Origin: Klugiella xanthotipulae
Lineage (GTDB): Bacteria; Actinomycetota; Actinomycetes; Actinomycetales; Microbacteriaceae
Assembly (NCBI RefSeq): GCF_006716695.1
Contig: NZ_VFPN01000001.1
Location: 868,001 to 932,000, forward strand
Reading direction: 5' to 3'
Length of the DNA: 64,000 bases
The notes beneath the pieces were generated by a model. The model was not told where the DNA came from. It saw nothing but the letters and a program-made list of their open reading frames with translations, and ran no database searches. This document shows, piece after piece, positions 57,791-64,000 of this stretch (the stretch's first letter is position 1; every line of letters begins with the position of its first letter). A program made the translations under genes and the position numbers.

Positions 57791-60700
57791 GGCTGGCATG
57801 TTCACCCCCGAGATACGATACCCAGCAACTTTTTCGCAAAAAGCCATGTTCGTGCAGCATCACACGCATCCCCAGGATGTGTCGTTTGATTTAGCCGCGG
57901 CCTACCGCCTGCCCGCCACCACGGATGTCGAGAAACTCTTCCGCGCCACCAGCGCGCTCTTCCCCGCCATGCCCGGAATCAACACGCACTTCTTCCGCCG
58001 GGAAACCGAGGTGGAGGCCGTGATCCAACCCGGCTCCGTCAGTGTGGCGTGGGCCTCCGTCGATCCGGCCTGCCCCGCCGACGAGGAAGACGCCTGGGTT
58101 GCCCTCGCGACCGGCCACCTGATCGAATCGGGTCCCATCCGACCCGAGACCGGGCCACCCCTGATCGCACGCCTCTACCGCGGGCGCTCGGCGAACTACC
58201 TCGTCATCGTGTGTAGCCACCTCGTGGTGGACGCCTACGCCTTCTACCGCGGCATGGACATCCTCGCGAGCCTGTACAACGCGCCCGAGGCCGAGTGGGC
58301 CGACCTCATCGCGGGCGGGGCCGAGCATCCCGGCTCGGTGCCGGCGGCCCCGGTCATCCAGAAGCGTGTTGACGACTACCTCGATCTGCTCTCCACGGCC
58401 GATCTGCTCACCAACCCCGGGCTCGCCGCCCGGCCCACGCTCGACGGAATCCGCGGCCGACACCACATACACACGGTCGAGGGGGCCGCCTCGACGGTAT
58501 TCCGCTCCTCGGCGGCCGCAACCGAGTTTGGGGCCGTCGCCGTCACCTACGCAATCTATGCGGCCACCCTGCACCGCCTGTGCCCCACCGACACCGTCGT
58601 GATCGGGATGCCCGTGGCCAACCGGGCTGGATACCGCGCGAAACAGGCCATCGGCTACTTCGTCAACACGCTCCCCCTCCCACTCACCATCACGGCGGAG
58701 ACAACCTGGTGGGAGCTGTGCGCCCAGGTGAGCCGCGGCATCCGGCTGGTGCAGACCTGCCAGGGGCTCGACCTGGCCGCCCACACCCGCGACAGCGACC
58801 GGCTTGACCGGGCCTACCGGGCCGCCGACAACGCGGTCACCTTCTACCAGCAGGCACTCGCGCCCACCCTCGACGGGGTTGAACTGATCTCGCTGCCGCT
58901 CGAACGCACGGCACTCTCGTACCCCCTCGCGCTCGCCATTGCCGACAACGGCGAGCGCTACGTGGTTGACCTCGCCATCGCCGACTCGATCAACGGCTCC
59001 GAGTTGGCCGCGTTCTTCGCCACCTCCTGGGATACCGCGGTCGCCAACCCGCACACCCCCGTCGTGACCGGCTCGGTGTGGGCCGCCGCCGAGACCGCCG
59101 CACCGCCCACCACCCACGCCGACGACCACACGGTCGTGCACCGGATCCTCGCCGCGGCCGCGGCGAACCCCGAGGCAATCGCGCTGCGCGACTCGGGCAA
59201 CACCGGAACAGAACCCACCGAAGTGGGCGGAGATATCGGGGTGCTCAGCTACGGCGAACTCGCGGAGCGGATGCGCGCAATCGCGAACCTCCTCCACCGG
59301 GACGGGGCGAGTCGTTACGTCCTGCTCACGATGCCCGCGGGCATTCCGGCCGTGGTCACGATGCTCGCTGTGATGGCCTCCGGTCGCGCCTATGTGCCCA
59401 TCGACCCGGCCGCACCGGCACACCGGGCGGACCTCATCCGCCGACGGGTGCGCGAAGAACTGGGCACCATGCCCACCGAATACACCGCAACCGACAGTGA
59501 CCGTCTCTGGGCCGCACCGACCGCTACCGATACGGCCGGGGTGATCGAGGCGCGAGGGGATCGTCCCGCCTACGTGATTTTCACCTCCGGGTCCACCGGG
59601 GAGCCGAAGGGTGTCGTGGTGCCCGGCGGCAACGTGGCCGATCTGCTTGACAGCACCGGTGAGCGTCTGGGCCTCGGCCCAGCCGACACCTGGTGCCTGT
59701 TTCACTCGACCGCGTTCGACTTCAGCGTCTGGGAAATGTTCGGCTGCCTCGCCACGGGCGGCACCCTCGTGATCCCCCGCGGCGAAGAGGTGAGCAACCC
59801 CCAGGCGTTCGCCACCTTCCTGCAGCGCGAGCGGGTGACGGTACTCAATCAGACGCCCTCCGCCCTCCGCCGCCTCGTCGCCGTCTCGGGTCTCCTGCCG
59901 GCCAACGCGATGGAGAGCGTGCGCCTGATCGTGTGTGGCGGCGAGGCTCTCTACCCCGCCGACCTGCAACCCTGGGTACAGCACCACGGCGACACGGCCC
60001 GGGTGGCCAACATGTACGGCATCACCGAGACAACCGTGCACGTGACCCTGCACGACCTCACGGCAGCCGATATCGCAACCGAAACGCGCAGCCCCATCGG
60101 TCGCCCGCTCGACCACCTAGCCGACGTGGTGATCGACCCCTACGGGCGCCCCGTCTGGGACGGTCACCCCGGCGAACTGCTGGTGACCGGCAGTGCACTC
60201 GCCACCGGATACCTGGGCCGCGATGACCTCACCGCCGAACGATTCCGCACGATCATCGACGGCGGGATACCCACCCGGGCCTACCGAACGGGAGACTCGG
60301 TTGTGTGCGGCACGACCGCGGGCGATGAGGGCGGCGCGCTCACCTACGTGGGGCGCATCGACAATCAGGTGCAGTTGCGCGGCTACCGGATCGAACTGGG
60401 CGAGATCGAGTCCGCCCTGGTCACCGCGGCCGGATGCCGCGGTGTGGTCGTCCGGCTGTGCGAACCCGCCGGTGCGGAACCGTTCCTCGCCGCGTGGGTC
60501 ACGCTCGACCAGCCACTGACCGAGCGCGAGGTGCGTGGCCGTCTGGACGGGCACCTGCCGCCGTACATGATTCCGGCCGCGATCACGGTGCTGCCGAGCA
60601 TCCCGCTGACCCACAATGGGAAACCAGACATCGAACGCCTACCGGACCCCGGAGCGCGGGTGGGCGGAGCAGAAACTGCCACCGCACCCACCGCAGTCGA

Positions 60701-60977
60701 AGGGGCCTCGCTGCCCCTGGCCGACCGGATCGCCCACATCTGGTCGGAGGTGATCGGCACCGGACCCGTCGGCGTGCACGACCGCTTCATGGATGTGGGT
60801 GGCACCTCAATGCACGTCATGCACGTCTACGACCGCCTCCGCACCGAGCTCGACCTCGACGACCTCAACCTCGTTGACCTGTTTGAGTTTGCCACCGCGA
60901 ACGATCTCGCCACCCATCTGCTGAGCCGTTCCGACATCTACCCCATCAACGTCAACCGAGAGAGGACCCCCCGATGA
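57789..60977 (+). CDS. Nonribosomal peptide synthetase module C-A-T, predicted threonine-activating
   Basis: 1062 residues. C domain ~10-430 has SHLVVDA in place of HHxxxDG: the second His and Asp remain, the first His is Ser and the Gly is Ala. A domain ~450-960 shows YVIFTSGSTGEPKG, FDFSVWE, NMYGITETT, YRTGD, the VGRIDNQVQLRGYRIELGEIE block and NGKPD (K945). The ten specificity positions read D-F-W-N-V-G-M-V-H-K, one residue from the known threonine code DFWNIGMVHK. T domain ~975-1045 has the phosphopantetheine Ser in VGGTSMHV (S1007). No TE or E domain. ATG 57798 is an alternative start. It overlaps the KS gene by ATGA. It probably condenses an acyl or amino-acyl donor with Thr and hands it to the KS. 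Confidence 0.92.
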   Translation: MAGMFTPEIRYPATFSQKAMFVQHHTHPQDVSFDLAAAYRLPATTDVEKLFRATSALFPAMPGINTHFFRRETEVEAVIQPGSVSVAWASVDPACPADEEDAWVALATGHLIESGPIRPETGPPLIARLYRGRSANYLVIVCSHLVVDAYAFYRGMDILASLYNAPEAEWADLIAGGAEHPGSVPAAPVIQKRVDDYLDLLSTADLLTNPGLAARPTLDGIRGRHHIHTVEGAASTVFRSSAAATEFGAVAVTYAIYAATLHRLCPTDTVVIGMPVANRAGYRAKQAIGYFVNTLPLPLTITAETTWWELCAQVSRGIRLVQTCQGLDLAAHTRDSDRLDRAYRAADNAVTFYQQALAPTLDGVELISLPLERTALSYPLALAIADNGERYVVDLAIADSINGSELAAFFATSWDTAVANPHTPVVTGSVWAAAETAAPPTTHADDHTVVHRILAAAAANPEAIALRDSGNTGTEPTEVGGDIGVLSYGELAERMRAIANLLHRDGASRYVLLTMPAGIPAVVTMLAVMASGRAYVPIDPAAPAHRADLIRRRVREELGTMPTEYTATDSDRLWAAPTATDTAGVIEARGDRPAYVIFTSGSTGEPKGVVVPGGNVADLLDSTGERLGLGPADTWCLFHSTAFDFSVWEMFGCLATGGTLVIPRGEEVSNPQAFATFLQRERVTVLNQTPSALRRLVAVSGLLPANAMESVRLIVCGGEALYPADLQPWVQHHGDTARVANMYGITETTVHVTLHDLTAADIATETRSPIGRPLDHLADVVIDPYGRPVWDGHPGELLVTGSALATGYLGRDDLTAERFRTIIDGGIPTRAYRTGDSVVCGTTAGDEGGALTYVGRIDNQVQLRGYRIELGEIESALVTAAGCRGVVVRLCEPAGAEPFLAAWVTLDQPLTEREVRGRLDGHLPPYMIPAAITVLPSIPLTHNGKPDIERLPDPGARVGGAETATAPTAVEGASLPLADRIAHIWSEVIGTGPVGVHDRFMDVGGTSMHVMHVYDRLRTELDLDDLNLVDLFEFATANDLATHLLSRSDIYPINVNRERTPR

Positions 60978-63664
60978 ACACCACCTCGACCCTCACCCCC
61001 ACCGCCCCGAGCACCCGGACCACACCCGCAACCCCCACACCCCCGGTCGCCATCATCGGGATGGCCTGCCGCCTGCCCGGAGCCTCCACCCTCGACGACT
61101 TCTGGTCGCTGATCGAGTCGGGGCGCACCACGTTTGAGCCGGTGCCCCGTGACGACTCACTCCGCTACGGATTCAGCGACACCCAACTGGCCGACCCTGC
61201 GTTTGTTCCCGTGCGCTCGACACTCGACGGCTACGACGCCTTCGACAACACGTTCTTTGGCATCTCCAGCCGCGACGCGGCCCTCATGGACCCACAGCAG
61301 CGGGTGTTCTTGGAGACGGTCTGGTCGGCCCTCAACGATGCCGGGGTGGATTACTCGGCCGACAACATCCGCGTGGGACTATTCGGCTCCACCAGCACCA
61401 GCACCTACCTGAGCGGCCCGATCACCGAAGCGGGGATGTGGGATGCCAACGACCTCAATTTCAGCGCCATGCTCGCCAACGACAAAGACTTCCTGTGCAC
61501 CAGAACCAGCTACACACTGGGCCTCACGGGGCCGTCGGTCGTGGTGCAATCGGCGTGTTCCAGCTCGCTGCTAGCCGTACACCTGGCGGCGACCGCCCTG
61601 CGACGGGGCGAGTGCGACTACGCGGTCGTGGGCGGGGTGTCGATCTCGCTGCCGCACCTGGGTGGGTACCTGGCCCGCGCGGGGAGTATCTTCAGCCCCA
61701 CGGGGACGTGCCAGCCGTTCGACACCAGCGCCAACGGCACCGTGAAGGCGCACGGTGCCGGCGCGGTGGTGCTGTGCGCCGACACGGTTGCCGCGGCGAC
61801 CGGTGCCCAAATTTACGCGCAGGTGGCCGGTTCCGCAACCAACAACGATGGCCGAGACAAGGTCGGTTTTCCCGCACCCAGCGTGTCGGGCCAGGCGGCG
61901 GCTATCGCGGAGGCCGTCCGCTCCTCGGGAGTCCCCGTTTCCGACCTGGGCTATATCGAGACCCACGGCACGGGGACGGCCCTGGGCGATCCAATCGAGA
62001 TCAGGGCGCTCACGCGTGCACTGGGTCGCCAACCGAGTGACTCCCCCATCGCCCTTGGCAGCCTGAAGGCCTCCATGGGGCACCTCGACGCTGCAGCGGG
62101 GGTCTCCGCCCTGATAAAAACCGCTCTCGTGCTCCACCACGGTGTCATCCCGCCACTCGCCGGGTTTACCACCCCCCACCCGCGGATGGGCTTGGCAGCG
62201 GCCGCGTTTGAGGCCTGCGCCCAGCCCACGGTGGTCCCGGGTGGTGTCGCGGCGGCCGGGGTGAGCTCGTTCGGGATGGGCGGCACCAATGTGCACGTGG
62301 TCTTGCGACGGGCCGAGGAGCCATCCGAGGCCACGGCAGCGGCCAGCACCGACCCAGACGACTCCCCCCACCACGAACTACGGCGTGATCGGCACTGGGT
62401 GTCGGCGTTTGGCAGCGAGACGGGGAGCACAGCGGCAGGCGCAGCGGCAACGGGTACCGCCGCACCCACTCCCACGGTACTCGAAGCGGACGCCGAGGCA
62501 CCCACAGGCGCACGAAACGATGCCCGGGGTACGACAACGCCCACTCGCCCCGACGAGGTCCTCACGGGCATCCTGACGCTCGTATCTCGGATGCTCGCGA
62601 TGCCCGAGCTCAGCCCCGATGATGACCTCTTCGATGCGGGGGCCGACTCCCTCACCGCAATCGACCTCCTGGCCGAGCTTGCCGACCGTTTCACGGTGGA
62701 CCTCGCATACGGAGACCTCGAGCGCGCCCGCACCGTTCGCGCCATCGCCCAGACCGTCTCCGAACGGCAGGCAGGCGGCACGACCGGGGGCACCGCACCG
62801 GATACCATCACGACCCGCACCCCGAGCGGCGGCTCGCAGCACCCCACGGAGAGCGCTCGCAACCTCATTCCGATCCTCCGCCGCGGCCCGCGCACGCTTT
62901 TCCTTGCCCACCCGGCCGGCGGGACAACCACCTGCTACGCCGATCTGGCCCGCCACCTGGCCGGAAACCTCTCCATCGTAGGCCTGTCCTTCCCCGACGA
63001 GTATCGCCACCGGGACTTGACGATGCGCCAGCTCGCGGCCCGCTACATCGCCGCGATCCGTGAGCAGCAGCCCGAAGGGCCCTATCTCATCGGCGGCTAC
63101 TCGTTTGGTGGCAACCTGGCCGCGGAGATGGCCCTCCAACTCGACGAGGCGGGCGAAACCGTCGAGCAGCTGGTGCTGATTGATGCCCACCCCGCACACG
63201 CCTACACCGCGGGCGATTGTGGCGAGGCGGCCTACGTTGCGGCGTTCCCGTCGCTGCTCGAATCGCTCGTGCCCGGCATCCGCTTCGACCCGGCCGCAGA
63301 CCCTGCCCGCAGCCACGGAGATGTGCTCGAAAGCGTGCTCTCGCCCGAGTGGTCGGCGGGGATGCGACGCGAGCTCTCCGCGTTTTTTGACATCTGGCAG
63401 AACAACCACGGCGTACTCAAGCGCTGGACCCCCGACCGGATGCTCGACTGCCCCGTCCTCATCCTGGAGGCCACCCAGCCGGAGCCGCCGGAGGTATTGG
63501 CGCGGCTCAACATCGCGCCCACCTCGGTGCACGAGTGGGACCGGTATGTGCGCGGTGCCATCCGTTATGCTCGGGTACCGGGAGACCACTACTCCATTTT
63601 CCGTGACGACGACTCGCTTCGCATTTTAGGAAAGGCTCTCGACGATGAATTCTCGTCTCTCTAA
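60974..63664 (+). CDS. Ketosynthase-ACP-thioesterase polyketide synthase (no AT)
   Basis: 896 residues. A ~24-residue Thr/Pro linker precedes the KS (24-450) with intact C195 (VQSACSSSLLAVHLAA), H331 (ETHGTGTALGD) and H370 (MGHLDAAAG). A short post-AT-like remnant (RRDRHWVSAFG) follows without an AT. The ACP (~520-590) has Ser559 in GADSLTAIDL. The type I TE (~630-890) has Ser710 (GGYSFGG), probable Asp737 (LIDAHP) and His872 (PGDHYSIF). Without an AT it needs malonyl loading in trans or the KS serves another role (for example ring closure on the threonyl chain). Coupled to the NRPS before it and overlapping the HXXEE gene after it. Confidence 0.93.
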   Translation: MNTTSTLTPTAPSTRTTPATPTPPVAIIGMACRLPGASTLDDFWSLIESGRTTFEPVPRDDSLRYGFSDTQLADPAFVPVRSTLDGYDAFDNTFFGISSRDAALMDPQQRVFLETVWSALNDAGVDYSADNIRVGLFGSTSTSTYLSGPITEAGMWDANDLNFSAMLANDKDFLCTRTSYTLGLTGPSVVVQSACSSSLLAVHLAATALRRGECDYAVVGGVSISLPHLGGYLARAGSIFSPTGTCQPFDTSANGTVKAHGAGAVVLCADTVAAATGAQIYAQVAGSATNNDGRDKVGFPAPSVSGQAAAIAEAVRSSGVPVSDLGYIETHGTGTALGDPIEIRALTRALGRQPSDSPIALGSLKASMGHLDAAAGVSALIKTALVLHHGVIPPLAGFTTPHPRMGLAAAAFEACAQPTVVPGGVAAAGVSSFGMGGTNVHVVLRRAEEPSEATAAASTDPDDSPHHELRRDRHWVSAFGSETGSTAAGAAATGTAAPTPTVLEADAEAPTGARNDARGTTTPTRPDEVLTGILTLVSRMLAMPELSPDDDLFDAGADSLTAIDLLAELADRFTVDLAYGDLERARTVRAIAQTVSERQAGGTTGGTAPDTITTRTPSGGSQHPTESARNLIPILRRGPRTLFLAHPAGGTTTCYADLARHLAGNLSIVGLSFPDEYRHRDLTMRQLAARYIAAIREQQPEGPYLIGGYSFGGNLAAEMALQLDEAGETVEQLVLIDAHPAHAYTAGDCGEAAYVAAFPSLLESLVPGIRFDPAADPARSHGDVLESVLSPEWSAGMRRELSAFFDIWQNNHGVLKRWTPDRMLDCPVLILEATQPEPPEVLARLNIAPTSVHEWDRYVRGAIRYARVPGDHYSIFRDDDSLRILGKALDDEFSSL

Positions 63665-64000
63665 CACCGCGGTCATTGCGGCCTTCACGCTGCACAACGC
63701 CGAAGAGATTGCCTTCCTGAACCGCGCCGAGCTACCGGCCGAACTCGTCGAACGGTTCGGCCTGATCGCCAAGGTCTACCGACAAGACCGGATGGCGCTG
63801 GCCACAGGCATCCTCACCGCCTTCGTCACAGTGATGACGGATGCGCGACTCGCCCGCAGCGGACGGGCGGGCCGCTTTGTCGCCACGGCCGCCACGGGTG
63901 CCCTCGCCGGAAACGCCGTCAACCACATCATGCGGGCTGTCCTCCAGCGCAGCTACAACCCCGGGGTTGTGACGGCACCGGTTCTGCTGTGGGCCGCGGG
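63645..64000 (+). CDS. HXXEE domain membrane protein, partial at window end
   Basis: The frame starts with ATG at 63645 inside the last 20 bases of the PKS gene and is open to the window end (at least 118 residues). It has the HXXEE motif (FTLHNAEEIAF), a hydrophobic segment (MALATGILTAFVTVMT), and the family's later GNAVNHIMRAVLQRSYNPGVVTA segment. Members are small membrane proteins of unknown enzymology with a possibly catalytic His/Glu motif. Tight coupling to the PKS suggests a role in the pathway, perhaps tailoring or self-protection. Confidence 0.8.
   Translation, partial: MNSRLSNTAVIAAFTLHNAEEIAFLNRAELPAELVERFGLIAKVYRQDRMALATGILTAFVTVMTDARLARSGRAGRFVATAATGALAGNAVNHIMRAVLQRSYNPGVVTAPVLLWAA

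Noticed and set aside
57891-60116. 741-codon minus-strand open frame
   Set aside because: It is antisense to the NRPS C and A domains, which have clear motifs; the frame is Gly/His/Arg-rich with no SD or domain, a usual shadow in GC-rich DNA.

Overview
The window looks like a chromosomal segment of a high-GC Gram-positive bacterium (Actinomycetota), most likely Microbacteriaceae or a close Micrococcales relative. The reasons are the GC-rich coding sequence with many GTG/TTG starts, class C and LAxTG-type sortase substrates, lipoproteins with clear lipoboxes, the hadA-hadB-murB neighbourhood, a WXG-type protein, and a type III PKS/methyltransferase/monooxygenase trio. This placement is inferred from gene content only. 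I saw no tRNA, rRNA or CRISPR array.

Layout. 1-3.7 kb: end of hemB, hemL, a Septum_form-type lipoprotein and an aminotransferase. 3.8-7.1 kb: an export-type alpha/beta hydrolase followed by two paralogous lipoproteins, with a truncated copy of the hydrolase tail between them. This is a tandem duplication resembling effector/immunity loci. 7.3-17.4 kb: core genes (murB, two hot-dog dehydratases), a TauE-type permease, a three-FHA ABC-2 exporter, an AI-2E-type permease and small membrane or lipoproteins. 17.5-27 kb: a sortase-assembled pilus operon (tip protein, major pilin, class C sortase), an IS3-family element inserted upstream of it with an exact 3-bp target duplication, and a large LuxR-type (LAL) regulator. 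27-34.4 kb: a lipoprotein, DoxX, an LLM oxidoreductase, a DUF998 protein, a lipoprotein/WXG100-like pair, an ISL3 transposase scar and a seven-repeat IPT/TIG surface protein ending in LAVTG. 34.6-39 kb: NAD biosynthesis (nadA, nadC, cysteine desulfurase) under an NrtR-like regulator with a degenerate Nudix box and a palindromic operator. 39-50 kb: an RCC1-repeat exoprotein, two methyltransferases, the type III PKS cluster, a GntR regulator with a membrane partner, and a sigma factor coupled to ogt.

50.2-64 kb: a hybrid NRPS/PKS locus that continues past the end of the window. It holds a C-A-T NRPS whose specificity residues read as threonine, coupled by ATGA to a KS-ACP-TE protein with all catalytic residues and no AT, then an HXXEE membrane protein. 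Upstream lie a LAL regulator and a second KS-TE protein in which every KS catalytic residue, the TE nucleophile and the probable TE acid are replaced, apparently a pseudo-enzyme partner. Four promoter regions of this locus carry tandem CCGCA repeats at 10-11 bp spacing, each followed 33-35 bp later by a TANNNT -10-like hexamer. This looks like a shared activator regulon and, with the pseudo-KS, is the most novel feature of the window. Between the regulator and the NRPS are decayed genes, including a LysE-type exporter.
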